From the NCBI GenBank assembly GCA_001602455.1, contig CP012157.1, forward strand, positions 2,599,733-2,663,732: a stretch of DNA of 64,000 bases. Reading direction: 5' to 3'. This stretch comes from Betaproteobacteria bacterium UKL13-2 (GTDB lineage: Bacteria; Pseudomonadota; Gammaproteobacteria; Burkholderiales; Usitatibacteraceae). Positions 1-9,396 of the stretch are shown here, in pieces. Position numbers and translations under genes: made by a program. The notes under the pieces are model-generated. The model searched no databases. It was not told the origin of the DNA and saw only the letters and a program-made list of their open reading frames with translations. Each line of letters starts with the position of its first letter. Within the stretch, counting starts at the first letter, position 1.

Positions 1-1162
1 GCCCCCACCAGCGCGAAATGATCGTGCTGTAAGCTGAACGGAAGTCCACCGCAAACGGCAAATTGCCATTTCCATCCAATCGACCTAATGCAGGCGGTGC
101 GCCATAAATGCCACCGTGCACCTTGCCACCCAATGCAAAGTGCACATTTGCCGTGCCATGGTCAGTACCGCCGCTTTGATTTTCCTTCGGTCGGCGACCA
201 AACTCACAATAAGTCATGATCATTGTGGAGTCCCATCGATTTAACTCTTGCAGAGCTGACTTCAGCGCGGCAATGCCCTCTGCAAGGTCACGTAGCAAAT
301 TGGCCTGTGCGCCCTGCTGGTTGGCGTGAGTGTCGAATCCACCGAGCGTCAGGCGAATCACCCCAATACCCGCGTGGCTTGCCACCAGTTGCGCGGTAGT
401 ACGAATCTGCCCAGCAAAGCCGCTGGTCGGAAAAACTGTTTTGAATTGGTAGTTCGTATTGAGCCTTGATGCCGCATGGACGACTTCCGACTCGACTGCA
501 AGAATATGTCTAAGCGCGGCATTGCGCTCATCTTTACCAGCCTGCGCCAGCTTGGCGGTACGCAAAAACTGTGTGGTATCCGCCAAAGCAATGGTTCTCA
601 CCGCCTGACCGGACAACGGCCCCATATCATTTGAACCAACGACCACACCATCGGCCGCGTATGCTCTTGGCGTAGGATTCTGTGCAAACGTCCGCGCTAA
701 CCAACCAGCGTCAAGGTACTCCTCGCTGCGCGATGCGGTATCCCATATCTCGATGGAACGAAAATGCGAGAGATTGGCGTTTGGATATCCCAGCCCCTGT
801 ATCACAGCGAGCTCTTTGCTTTCCCACATGGGCAGCAGCGGCTTGAGAGATGGATGCAGGGCTTCCGTTTCAGTCAGATTCAACAGCGTGGTGCGGTCCA
901 AACCAACTCGCGGACGCAATTGCTGATATAGCGGATCATTTAACGGTACCACCGTATTCAGGCCATCATTTGCGCCCTTGAGTTCGATCAAGACAAGCAA
1001 GTTACTGTACGGTGAGTTCGGCAACGGCGCTGGTGCCTTCACCGACGCTGCGGAAGGGCTCTGCGCCCATGCCACGCCATTGGTCTGGCCAAACAACGGC
1101 AGCGACGCGGTAATCGTCCCCATCCCCGCAGTGCGCAAAAAATCTCGACGGTTCATGTTCAT
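1..1162 (-). CDS. DUF1501 family exported protein, C-terminus cut by window edge
   Basis: About 387 N-terminal residues are present; the rest lies left of the window. The protein opens with a twin-arginine-like segment (NRRDFLRTAG, residues 4-13) followed by a hydrophobic stretch, so Tat export to the periplasm is likely. Family motifs include IELKGANDGLNTVVP (about residues 60-75), GGFDTHANQ and GGTDHG. DUF1501 proteins belong to the alkaline-phosphatase-like fold, but no reaction is established for this branch. Two ATGs are possible (1162 and 1156); neither has a strong ribosome site. It starts only 9 bp after the DUF1800 stop, so the two genes are translationally paired, as is usual for these families. 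Confidence 0.85.
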   Translation of the reverse strand, partial: MNMNRRDFLRTAGMGTITASLPLFGQTNGVAWAQSPSAASVKAPAPLPNSPYSNLLVLIELKGANDGLNTVVPLNDPLYQQLRPRVGLDRTTLLNLTETEALHPSLKPLLPMWESKELAVIQGLGYPNANLSHFRSIEIWDTASRSEEYLDAGWLARTFAQNPTPRAYAADGVVVGSNDMGPLSGQAVRTIALADTTQFLRTAKLAQAGKDERNAALRHILAVESEVVHAASRLNTNYQFKTVFPTSGFAGQIRTTAQLVASHAGIGVIRLTLGGFDTHANQQGAQANLLRDLAEGIAALKSALQELNRWDSTMIMTYCEFGRRPKENQSGGTDHGTANVHFALGGKVHGGIYGAPPALGRLDGNGNLPFAVDFRSAYSTIISRWWG

Positions 1163-1171
1163 CTTGCCACT

Positions 1172-2695
1172 TTATTTCAGTTGATAGGCTGGATCAGTCA
1201 CGAACGCGCGCGCCCAGTCCGCTGGCTTGGTACTGGATGGCATTGATGATGGTGTCATCGGCAAGACCAATTTCGCCATCATCGAGATCCCGTCGCGGGT
1301 GTTGGTGTTGGCGTACGCAACGCTGGATGACCAGCGATCAAGGTTCCAGTTCAGTGCCGCCATTGCACGTTCGGCCCTCCGCTGCTGGCGCTGCACGCGT
1401 CCTAGTGGTGGTGGCGTGCCGCTACGTTCAGCCATTTCATCGAGTGCATTCATCACAGACTCCATGCGATCTTCATTCTTAAAAAGACGATCGATGAATT
1501 GCTTGCGCCCAAGTAGGGTTGCCGTGTTGATCCATGCTTGACCACCGGGCCACCCCTTCACATTCGGCGGGGCAAACACGTTTTGCCCGAGCAATGCGGA
1601 CGCAAATACAAATGGCCGAAGATTTGACGTTTGAATATCAAACTGTTTCATTGTGCCGACCACATATTCAACTGGAGACTTGACCAAGGTCGCACGATTC
1701 TCGGCGGCGTAAAACGCATCCGTGGTCAGGATTGCTTTCATCAGCGTTGAGATGTTGTATCCCGACTTGCGGAAAACATCAGCAATGCGATTCACCTCGG
1801 CAGTATCTGGCGACGGCGAGACAAACTCTTTCCACAGCTTACGTGTGATGAATTGCGCCGTTTCTGGTCGACGTAATAATAGATCTAACGCTTGGTCACC
1901 CTCAAAGTACGCTTTCTTGCCGAAAATCGACTTCATCCCTGGGTCGTGAGCACCACGCCGGAACAAAAATTCGCCCGTCTCTCGGTCCACCGACCAGCCG
2001 GTAAAGGCGCGCGCCATTTCCTTGATGTCTTGTTCCGTGTAATTACCCTCGCCGAGGCTAAAGAGTTCCATGACTTCACGGGCGAAATTTTCGTTGGGCT
2101 GCTCACGACGACTGTTCGCGTTATCCAGATAAATGAGCATCGCCGGGTCGCGCGCGATTTGGCGCAGCATATAGCCAAAGTTGCCCATCGCACTATTACG
2201 CAGCAGGGCATTTTGGGTATAAATGAGCTTGGTCAGCCGAACTTTTTGCTGGCTAGTCGCGAAGTGATTGTGCCAAAACAACGTCATACGCTCGGTCAAC
2301 GGCGAAGGTGTGTTGAGCATTTCACGGAACCACCACTCTCGAAGTTCGGCGGCTCGGTCATTGTTCATACGCAGTTCCGCCTGCCGCTCTTCGGGCGTCA
2401 TGTCGCGCACCTTGCTGGCAGGTGTAATCGGCTCTGTTACCCAGCTCGGTGGCGGTGTCACGGCGACATCACGCGCGGCAGCAACCACCTTTTCTGCAGC
2501 CTGCCCACGGGTGAGTCCCGTGTAGGCATCAATCTCAGTCAGGCTCGCGGCAAATCCAGTACGATTCAGAAAGTGTCGTGCATCGTCGCCGCTGAGCTTG
2601 TCGTCTGGCGCAGCCATCGCCGCCTGCACCACGAGAGTCGCCGCGCAAAACACCGCATAGATTGTGCCGAATCTAGGTCGAGTATTGCTCTTCAT
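1172..2695 (-). CDS. DUF1800 domain exported protein
   Basis: A protein of 507 residues with a signal-peptide-like N-terminus (MKSNTRPRFGTIYAVFCAA). The DUF1800 domain fills nearly the whole length; recognisable parts are ARHFLNRTGF near the start, MTLFWHNHFATSQQKVR in the middle, ENFAREVMELFSLGEGNYTE, and VKGWPGGQAWINTATLLGR in the C-terminal third. The biochemical function of the family is unknown. I chose ATG 2695 because it puts the signal peptide first and is preceded by GAGGAA; an in-frame GTG at 2725 would add 10 polar residues. It lies directly upstream of the DUF1501 gene, the standard partner, and likely forms an operon with it. Confidence 0.88.
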   Translation of the reverse strand: MKSNTRPRFGTIYAVFCAATLVVQAAMAAPDDKLSGDDARHFLNRTGFAASLTEIDAYTGLTRGQAAEKVVAAARDVAVTPPPSWVTEPITPASKVRDMTPEERQAELRMNNDRAAELREWWFREMLNTPSPLTERMTLFWHNHFATSQQKVRLTKLIYTQNALLRNSAMGNFGYMLRQIARDPAMLIYLDNANSRREQPNENFAREVMELFSLGEGNYTEQDIKEMARAFTGWSVDRETGEFLFRRGAHDPGMKSIFGKKAYFEGDQALDLLLRRPETAQFITRKLWKEFVSPSPDTAEVNRIADVFRKSGYNISTLMKAILTTDAFYAAENRATLVKSPVEYVVGTMKQFDIQTSNLRPFVFASALLGQNVFAPPNVKGWPGGQAWINTATLLGRKQFIDRLFKNEDRMESVMNALDEMAERSGTPPPLGRVQRQQRRAERAMAALNWNLDRWSSSVAYANTNTRDGISMMAKLVLPMTPSSMPSSTKPADWARAFVTDPAYQLK

Positions 2696-2738
2696 TTCCT
2701 CAGTCGCCTTACTGTCGTCGAACACAATTGGGTCGACA

Positions 2739-3836
2739 TTATTTCATTTGAAAACGGTCATTTGTAGCGAGTTGCGCCTGCAACGCCGACTTACTTCCCT
2801 GGGGAGCAGTCAACCAAGTCTTTGCAGCAATATCATCCTTCAAGTACGCATTCCAAAATGCAAGGCTTGCGGCCTTTACGTCGTTTTGAATTTCATCATG
2901 TCGCGTCGGTAGCTGTCGGCGGCGCTTAATCTTTTGCCCACTGAACACCATATGGTCTCCACCGTCGAGTACGAGCAAGTATTTGTCCCCCGCAGGCATG
3001 AAGGCAAAAGGCAGTTCGCGATCCTCAGGCTTGGTGCCATCGTTGAGTACCGCGCCATCTTTGGTTCCGGTGATCGAGAAGAATGGCATTCTGATATCGC
3101 CAAACTGCTTCTCCATTCTGACTTTATTCCGTGCATTCGGGCTAAACGCAAGCGCTGCGGTGATTCGCTTATCAAACCCGGACTGACCACGGGCCGCTCC
3201 GCTTGATTGCCCAGCAATCGCCAATGTGGTTTGGGCGCCAAACGAGTGTCCCGACATACCAATTCGCTGCACGTTGGCAAACTTAAATGCCATCTCATTG
3301 GTCTTGGCGCGACGCATGATTTCGTCCACGACAAAATGTACATCGCCGGTACGAAAACCGAGATTGGTCATCGTCATCGCACCCTTTGCGTTATCCTCAA
3401 TTTGCCCCGGGTGCGCGTCCTTCCAAATCGATTCGTCGCTGCCAGGGTGCTGGATATGAACTACGATATAGCCGTGGCTTGCCCAGTGTTCGCTCCACCG
3501 CTTTCCGGCTGCGGTACTGCCACCCAAACCATGCGAGAACACGATGACGGGAAAAGGTGCTTCTACCGTCGCGGCCGTCACCCGAGGTGCCACAACATGG
3601 ATTGGCAAGACACGTTTACGTGCCGTGTCCTCCCAAGACTGCTTGAGTGTTTCGACATCATAGCGACCACTCGCCTCATAGCTCACCGCATTGGCGGCGC
3701 TCGCTGACGTTGAAATTTCGGCGCCGGAAGCCATACTAGCGCGACTCTCACGAGAAATGAAAAACGCCAACAGGCATGAGGTTGCCACCACAAGCAGGTA
3801 GCGCCACAACAATGGGATGACTTTTCGGATCGTCAT
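2739..3836 (-). CDS. Alpha/beta hydrolase, PAF-acetylhydrolase/chlorophyllase-like
   Basis: A 365-residue protein with one N-terminal hydrophobic segment (about residues 10-27), so probably membrane-anchored or exported. It has the alpha/beta hydrolase features: an oxyanion segment VIVFSHGLGGS (about residues 98-108), the nucleophile elbow GMSGHSFGAQ with Ser near residue 197, and a C-terminal GGDHMVFSG that may supply the catalytic His. The pattern matches the platelet-activating-factor acetylhydrolase/dienelactone hydrolase-like group; the substrate cannot be read from the sequence. It ends 44 bp upstream of the DUF1800 start on the same strand and could be the first gene of that unit. Confidence 0.75.
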   Translation of the reverse strand: MTIRKVIPLLWRYLLVVATSCLLAFFISRESRASMASGAEISTSASAANAVSYEASGRYDVETLKQSWEDTARKRVLPIHVVAPRVTAATVEAPFPVIVFSHGLGGSTAAGKRWSEHWASHGYIVVHIQHPGSDESIWKDAHPGQIEDNAKGAMTMTNLGFRTGDVHFVVDEIMRRAKTNEMAFKFANVQRIGMSGHSFGAQTTLAIAGQSSGAARGQSGFDKRITAALAFSPNARNKVRMEKQFGDIRMPFFSITGTKDGAVLNDGTKPEDRELPFAFMPAGDKYLLVLDGGDHMVFSGQKIKRRRQLPTRHDEIQNDVKAASLAFWNAYLKDDIAAKTWLTAPQGSKSALQAQLATNDRFQMK

Positions 3837-3867
3837 TCAAGCCCCTGTTTATGTTGCTCTGCAGACG

Positions 3868-4326
3868 TCAATCTTTGCGACGATCCGCGACTTTTTTCTT
3901 TGCCGCAGTCAACTCTTCCCGACTCACAAAGCCATCTTTATTGGTGTCGATCACGGAAAAGCGCTTGGCAAGGCGCGGGGCATTCGCCACTGCCTCAGCA
4001 CGACTGATACGTCCATCGCCGTTGGTGTCGACCGAGTTGAATTTCGCAGCCGCCAATTTTTGATGTGCGGCACGCATTTCATCCCGAGTAATAAAGCCAT
4101 CTTTGTTGGCATCGATCACGTCGAACCGTTCGGCTAACCTTGGCCGGGCAGCCGCCTCCGCTCGAGATATTTTGCCGTCGCCGTCAGTGTCGATCTTCTG
4201 GAACCCATGTTTCGGCGCGATCGTTACACCGGATCGGATATCACCGGCTGCTGCCGCCATGCTTGGATAACTCACCGCGGTAATGGCACTTGCAGCAAAT
4301 GTGATTATCAGTAAGTATGTTTTCAT
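3868..4326 (-). CDS. Exported EF-hand calcium-binding protein
   Basis: A 152-residue protein with a cleavable-looking signal peptide (MKTYLLIITFAASAITAV) and four EF-hand calcium loops in two pairs: DTDGDGKISRAE, DANKDGFITRDE, DTNGDGRISRAE and DTNKDGFVSREE. All four keep Asp at loop position 1 and Glu at position 12, so all should bind calcium. The start at 4326 follows a strong AAAGGAGC ribosome site; an upstream ATG at 4506 in the same frame would add 60 residues before the signal peptide and is rejected. Its role (calcium buffering or sensing in the periplasm) is inferred. It is divergent from ompR, sharing the region 4327-4579. Confidence 0.85.
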   Translation of the reverse strand: MKTYLLIITFAASAITAVSYPSMAAAAGDIRSGVTIAPKHGFQKIDTDGDGKISRAEAAARPRLAERFDVIDANKDGFITRDEMRAAHQKLAAAKFNSVDTNGDGRISRAEAVANAPRLAKRFSVIDTNKDGFVSREELTAAKKKVADRRKD

Positions 4327-4579
4327 GAAAGCTCCTTTGGGCGTGCGATGACTAGCGATATAACTATCATTGAGTACGACCCGCACGTTACGCCGAACAA
4401 TGCCCCAAGTCTTTACCGTATAACAACAATTGGTAACGTAGTGTAACGAGTCTGCCCCAAGCATGGTATCGACCTGATTAGACGTACCCGCCATCGTGCC
4501 GGACAACGCGCCAACACTTACAATTCATTACAACTATCTATACCTAGCCAATGGCGCACTGGGTGACAACCCCTATGAT

Positions 4580-5341
4580 ATGAAGATGAGTACAACGACT
4601 ACCCTCGGAAACATCCCACCGCGCCACCGGATTTTGATCGTCGATGATGATATGCGTTTGCGCGATCTCCTCAAACGCTATTTGACGGAACAAAACTTCG
4701 CAGTCGATACGGTGACGGATGGGCAGTCGCTAGATCGTGCGTTCACGCGCAACCGCTATGACCTCATCGTGCTCGATGTGATGTTGCCAAATGAAGACGG
4801 CTTTGCGATTTGCCGTCGGATTCGTGCGGGCACCACGCCTGATGCTGCGGAGGCTAATATTCCGATCATCATGCTAACCGCAAAAGGCGATGATATCGAC
4901 CGTATTCTAGGCCTTGAAATGGGCGCAGATGACTATCTCACCAAGCCGTTTAACCCGAGAGAGCTGGTCGCACGTATCAACGCCGTCTTGCGCCGCCAAG
5001 CGCCGCTGCCGACACCTGGCGCTCCGTCGGAGGCGGATGAAATCGTTTCTTTTGGTCCGTTCACACTAAACCTCGGCACACGCGAATTACGACGCGACGG
5101 CGCAGCAGTTCCGATGACCACCGGCGAATTCGGACTACTGAAAGTCATGGCGCAGCATCCCAAAGCCCCGCTTTCCCGCGACAAACTCACAGAGCTTGCT
5201 CGTGGTCGAGAGCACGATACCTTTGACCGTGCAATCGATGTCCAAGTCTCGCGCTTACGCAAATTGCTCGGCGAGGACCCCGCTAACCCACGCTACATAC
5301 AGACCGTCTGGGGGCGGGGTTATGTGTTTGTTCCTGACTGA
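4580..5341 (+). CDS. ompR: Two-component response regulator OmpR
   Basis: A 253-residue DNA-binding response regulator. The receiver domain starts at RILIVDDD, has the phosphoacceptor Asp in LIVLDVMLP (about residue 66) and the switch lysine in DDYLTKPFNPRE. A C-terminal winged-helix domain (about residues 155-250) ends in the OmpR/PhoB-type YIQTVWGRGYVFVPD. The sequence and the pairing with an EnvZ-like kinase 31 bp downstream indicate OmpR, which in other bacteria controls porin genes in response to osmolarity. I chose ATG 4580 (an ATG at 4586 is also possible); an in-frame ATG at 4496 would add 28 residues unlike the family. Confidence 0.9.
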   Translation: MKMSTTTTLGNIPPRHRILIVDDDMRLRDLLKRYLTEQNFAVDTVTDGQSLDRAFTRNRYDLIVLDVMLPNEDGFAICRRIRAGTTPDAAEANIPIIMLTAKGDDIDRILGLEMGADDYLTKPFNPRELVARINAVLRRQAPLPTPGAPSEADEIVSFGPFTLNLGTRELRRDGAAVPMTTGEFGLLKVMAQHPKAPLSRDKLTELARGREHDTFDRAIDVQVSRLRKLLGEDPANPRYIQTVWGRGYVFVPD

Positions 5342-5371
5342 CCTGCGGCGCATACTTTTAGATGCACCGAT

Positions 5372-6730
5372 ATGGGCGTCCAAATGATAAAGCTAGTCCC
5401 ACAAACCTTGCTTGCGCGGACGGCACTTGTACTGCTGTTCGCGCTCGTTTCAAGTCAGTTGGTATCGATCTCGTTGTTTCGCTATTACAGCCGCGAACCA
5501 CGTGTACAGTTGGCCGCGATCGGGTTTGTGAGTCAGCTCAAAACGATCCGCGCCGCATTAGAGTCGATACCACCGGATCGTCAACGCGATTTCATCATTC
5601 GGCTGCGCGAAGAACGCGGGATGCGCGTGTTTCGCCTGCGCGAAGAAGAGCCGATGGAGATTGCGCCCGACATACCCGCACTTAGAGCTGCGCGCGAGCG
5701 ATTGCGCGAAGAATTTGGCCAAGACGCTGAGATATTTACCAGGCTGCGCCCGCAACGTCCCGATGCGCCGCCACTACTCATCACCCGCGTCCCGGTAAAA
5801 GACACGTCGTATTACGTGGTTTTCCCCCGGAACCGCGTGGTCGGACCAGACTACACTTGGGCTTGGCTAGGCTGGGGAGTATTCGGTGGCGTGATCGCGC
5901 TCGCCGGTGCCGTGTTCATCATGGGGCGCGTCAATCGACCACTAAAGGCATTGCAAGAAGCCGCTGACGCGCTCGGGCGTGGCGACAGCCCCCCTGCTGT
6001 GGCAGAGGTCGGGCCGTCTGAAGTCAAATCGGTGGCTGTGGCGTTCAACCAGATGCGCCATAACTTACAGCGTGTCGACCGCGAGCGTGCGACGTTTTTA
6101 GCTGGCGTCTCGCACGATTTACGGACGCCGCTGGCACGGCTACGTTTAGGAATCGAGATGTTGCCGGCTGACCCTGCAACGCGTGCCGACGTCGAGCGCG
6201 ATATCGCAGATATCAACAGCGTGGTGGATCAATTCATGGACTTTGCCCGAGACGAGGGCGCCGAGATCCCGGAGATAAGCGACATCAATCACGCGCTGGA
6301 AACCATAGTTGAACGTGCCACGCGTTCGGGGGTTGAGATTAGCCTGACGACGGGGGAAAGTATCGCGGCACCGATCAGACGTCAAGCATTTAAGCGACTC
6401 GTTAACAACCTTATTGACAACGCGGTCAAACATGCGCATTCACCAATTTTAGTCGTAGTCGATCCGCGTGGTCGAGATGGCTTTTGTTTAAGTGTGCTTG
6501 ATCGCGGAGCGGGCATCCCACCGAAAGAAGTCGCTCGACTTAAGCAGCCATTCACACGCCTAGACTCCTCTCGCACAGGTGCCTCTGGCGCAGGTCTTGG
6601 TCTTGCAATCGTTGAGCGGATTGCCAAAATTCATGGCGCAACATTTGATCTCATTCCGCGCGCTGGCGGCGGCACCGAGGCTCGGGTGCTATTCCCGCCG
6701 TCAGACACGATTGACAATGCTAGCGATTAG
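5372..6730 (+). CDS. envZ: Osmosensor histidine kinase EnvZ
   Basis: A 452-residue membrane sensor kinase. A first membrane segment (about residues 12-33) and a second (about 168-190) flank a periplasmic region; then come a HAMP domain, a dimerisation domain with the phosphorylated His in VSHDLRTPLARLRLG (about residue 248), and an ATPase domain with the N box NNLIDNAVKHA, DRGAGIPP and GAGLGLAIVERIAKIHGA. It phosphorylates OmpR, encoded 31 bp upstream in the same operon. Starts at 5372 or 5384 are both possible. Its last 11 bp overlap the convergent TRAP receptor gene. Confidence 0.9.
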   Translation: MGVQMIKLVPQTLLARTALVLLFALVSSQLVSISLFRYYSREPRVQLAAIGFVSQLKTIRAALESIPPDRQRDFIIRLREERGMRVFRLREEEPMEIAPDIPALRAARERLREEFGQDAEIFTRLRPQRPDAPPLLITRVPVKDTSYYVVFPRNRVVGPDYTWAWLGWGVFGGVIALAGAVFIMGRVNRPLKALQEAADALGRGDSPPAVAEVGPSEVKSVAVAFNQMRHNLQRVDRERATFLAGVSHDLRTPLARLRLGIEMLPADPATRADVERDIADINSVVDQFMDFARDEGAEIPEISDINHALETIVERATRSGVEISLTTGESIAAPIRRQAFKRLVNNLIDNAVKHAHSPILVVVDPRGRDGFCLSVLDRGAGIPPKEVARLKQPFTRLDSSRTGASGAGLGLAIVERIAKIHGATFDLIPRAGGGTEARVLFPPSDTIDNASD

Positions 6731-7835
6731 CTGCGGGCTTCGCGCCCGCCGAGGTCATAAAGCGGTCAAAGTTTTGCTCTGCAACGCGCGACCAGAGAAT
6801 CTGATCGTCGCGAAACGGCTTCCATGATTCGTAGATTTTTTTGAATTCAGGATTCTTGGCGGCCTCTTCGGCACACACCTCATTAGCCGCATTCCAACAG
6901 GCCTCCAAAATCTCACGCGTGAATGGGCGAAGCTGCACTCTGTGATTGACCACCAATCGTCGCATGGCTGCGGGATTCATTGCGTCGTATTTCGCCAACA
7001 TCAACACATTGGCTTCCGCGCACGCGGCCTCAAGTATCGATTGATACTCTTTTGGCAGCGCATTCCACGCCCCTTGATTCACAAACAAATCAAGCTCAGG
7101 CCCACCCTCCCACCAACCGGGATAGTAGTAGTTTTTGGCAACCTTATAAAAACCGAGCTTCTCATCATCGTACGGACCAACCCACTCCGCAGCATCGATG
7201 GTGCCCTTTTCAAGTGCAGGATAAATATCACTTGCTGCAATCTGCATGGGTACCGCGCCGAGTTTTGCGAGGACACGTCCCGCAAATCCGCCAATGCGAA
7301 TCTTGAGCCCCTTTAAATCAGCAATCGTTCGGACCTCTTTGCGGAACCACCCGCCCATTTGAGCGCCGGTGTTACCCGCCGGAAAATGCACGATATTGTA
7401 TTTTTGGTAGAAGTCGCGCATCAATGCCATGCCGCCACCATAGTACATCCATGCATTTTGGTGGCGCGCGTTCATCCCAAATGGCACCGCACAGCCGAAC
7501 GCAAACGTAGGATCTTTGCCAAAGTAAAAGTATGGCGCGGTGTGTGCACATTCGACGGTGTTGTTTTGAACCGCATCGAGCGCCTGTAGCGCGGGAACCA
7601 ATTCGCCTGCCGCAAAGACTTGGATCTGAAACTTCCCGCCCGTTGACGCGGCAACGCGCTTGCCGATTGACTCTGCAATGCCGTAAATCGCATCAAGGCT
7701 TTTCGGAAAACTAGATGTAAGACGCCATTTGACCGTCGGCAAACTGATTTGCTGCGCACTGGCGGCCATTGGCGCGGCGGTCACACCAACAATACCCGTA
7801 GCTCGCGCTAAGAATCGCCGCCGACTCATCCGCAA
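6720..7835 (-). CDS. TRAP transporter solute-binding protein (DctP/TakP type), Tat-exported
   Basis: A 371-residue periplasmic substrate receptor. The N-terminus has a twin-arginine signal (SRRRFLARATG, residues 4-14) and a cleavage region AAPMAASAQQ. The DctP family signature covers the mature part: WRLTSSFPKSLDAIYG, LKGLKIRIGGFAGRVLAKLG with the conserved substrate-contacting Arg, and GTIDAAEWVGPYDDEKLG, all resembling the 2-oxoacid-binding TakP group. No TRAP membrane subunits (DctQ/DctM) lie next to it in the window, so it would have to work with subunits encoded elsewhere. It lies 2 bp downstream of pmbA on the same strand. Its 3' end overlaps that of envZ. Confidence 0.87.
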   Translation of the reverse strand: MRMSRRRFLARATGIVGVTAAPMAASAQQISLPTVKWRLTSSFPKSLDAIYGIAESIGKRVAASTGGKFQIQVFAAGELVPALQALDAVQNNTVECAHTAPYFYFGKDPTFAFGCAVPFGMNARHQNAWMYYGGGMALMRDFYQKYNIVHFPAGNTGAQMGGWFRKEVRTIADLKGLKIRIGGFAGRVLAKLGAVPMQIAASDIYPALEKGTIDAAEWVGPYDDEKLGFYKVAKNYYYPGWWEGGPELDLFVNQGAWNALPKEYQSILEAACAEANVLMLAKYDAMNPAAMRRLVVNHRVQLRPFTREILEACWNAANEVCAEEAAKNPEFKKIYESWKPFRDDQILWSRVAEQNFDRFMTSAGAKPAANR

Positions 7836-7837
7836 GC

Positions 7838-9160
7838 CTACTCGCCGGCGATCGACATACGGTCGATCAACATTGAGCCAACGCGCTTCGAACCGTAGGC
7901 GAGTGCATCATTTCCGACCGCCACAACCCCTTTAAACATTTCGCGCAAATTGCCCGCAATGGTGATTTCTTCGACCGGGTAGGCAATCTCGCCGCCCTCA
8001 ATCCAGAATCCGGCTACACCAAGTGAATAGTCGCCGGTCACGTCATTACCACCATGGCCCATCGTCTCAGTCACGTAAAGACCGCGCCCCATTTTTTTGA
8101 ACAAGTCGGCGAGCGATAGGTTGTCGTGCGACACCGTCAGGTTATGGTTGCCTCCTGCATTACCGGTCGATTGCAGCCCCAATTTTCGCGCCGAGTAGGT
8201 CGATAGAAAATAGCCCTGCACAATACCATCCTTGACGACGTCCCTCGCCTTTGTCGCCACCCCCTCGGCGTCAAATGGGCCGCTCGCTAAGCCACGCCGC
8301 ACAAACGGGTCTTCAAAAATCGACACCCCTTTTGCAAAGACTTGGGTGCCAACGCTATCGAGCAAGAAACTTGACTTGCGATAGAGCGACGAGCCACTCA
8401 CAGCGCCGACAAAAGCGCTAATCAAACTCGGCGACACCGTCGCGTCGAAAATCACCGACGCTTCGCCAGTTGCGGCACGCCGACCATTCAAGCGTGCAGC
8501 GGCGCGTTTGCCCGCACGCACACCGATAGACTCAGACAACTCCAAATCGGCCCGGTCGCGCGCCACCGAGTACCAATAGTCACGCTGCATACCAGTATCT
8601 GAAGTTGCGATAACCGTAACACTCGCACTCTGCCGCGTCGTGGCGTACCCTCCCATAAATCCCAGCGAATTGGCGTACACAAAATCTGACTCATAGGTCG
8701 AAAGCGTGGCGCCTTCGCTATTGTCAACACGCGGATCAACGGCAAACGCCGATTTTTCCATCTGGCGACAAAACGCGACCGCATCATCAATCGACGGTTG
8801 CCATGGAAAATAGAGCTCCAGCGATGGGTAGGGCGCCTTAGCAAGCATCTCGATGTCTGGCAGGCCGGAAAATTCATCTGCCGCCGTATACTTGGCAATA
8901 GCAAGCGCCGCATCGACGGTTCGCTCAATCGCCTGACGCGACATATCCGTGGTGGACGCGTTTCCGCGTTGCTGTCCGATAAAAACCGTCACACCGAGAC
9001 CCTTGTCGCGGTTATGCTCAATCGTTTCGACTTCATCGAGTCGCACCGTGATGTTCTGCCCGACCGAAGTCGACGCCTCGACATCGGCGGCGGTAGCGCC
9101 GCGAGATTTTGCGTATTCGATGGCCAGCGTGGCCGCGTCCTGCAACGTACTTTTTGTCAT
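7838..9160 (-). CDS. pmbA: Metalloprotease-family protein PmbA (TldE)
   Basis: A 440-residue member of the TldD/PmbA family. With its partner TldD, PmbA matures microcin-type peptides and degrades CcdA in E. coli; the catalytic HExxxH motif is in TldD, and I see none here, as expected for PmbA. Typical segments are DKGLGVTVFIGQQRGNAST, NSEGATLSTYESDFVYANS and a glycine-rich C-terminal region with GDYSLGVAGFWIEGGE. Length fits the family. Divergent from darP, with a 236-bp shared upstream region; the darP-mogA neighbourhood is standard for Burkholderiales. Confidence 0.93.
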   Translation of the reverse strand: MTKSTLQDAATLAIEYAKSRGATAADVEASTSVGQNITVRLDEVETIEHNRDKGLGVTVFIGQQRGNASTTDMSRQAIERTVDAALAIAKYTAADEFSGLPDIEMLAKAPYPSLELYFPWQPSIDDAVAFCRQMEKSAFAVDPRVDNSEGATLSTYESDFVYANSLGFMGGYATTRQSASVTVIATSDTGMQRDYWYSVARDRADLELSESIGVRAGKRAAARLNGRRAATGEASVIFDATVSPSLISAFVGAVSGSSLYRKSSFLLDSVGTQVFAKGVSIFEDPFVRRGLASGPFDAEGVATKARDVVKDGIVQGYFLSTYSARKLGLQSTGNAGGNHNLTVSHDNLSLADLFKKMGRGLYVTETMGHGGNDVTGDYSLGVAGFWIEGGEIAYPVEEITIAGNLREMFKGVVAVGNDALAYGSKRVGSMLIDRMSIAGE

Positions 9161-9334
9161 TGATGCGCAATTCTAGGTTAAACAGTTCGGTGCAAAGCCC
9201 GCAAGAACCGCGCCCCAAGGCGCGGCGAAAATCGACATCGGAATGACGACTGAGAACGAAAATGATCGAGTTGGATTCGGTTTGCGCCCACAGTAGGACG
9301 AGCTGCCGAATTCACACGGTTCCCGACCTTCTGA

Positions 9335-9376
9335 CCTGCGTCAGGTATCATGCGCGCTTACATTCACCTGTGAATG
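9335..9376. promoter_or_regulatory. Two inverted repeats upstream of darP
   Basis: Two palindromes lie just before the darP start at 9397: ACCTG-cgt-CAGGT (about 9334-9347) and CATTCAC-ctg-TGAATG (9361-9376). They could be an operator or a 5' leader hairpin; the protein or function is unknown. Confidence 0.35.
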
Positions 9377-9396
9377 CCCCCACGCATTCGTCCAGC

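Noticed and set aside
1892-2767. 291-residue open frame antisense to the DUF1800 gene
   Set aside because: No family features; the opposite strand has a clear family match with signal peptide and ribosome site.
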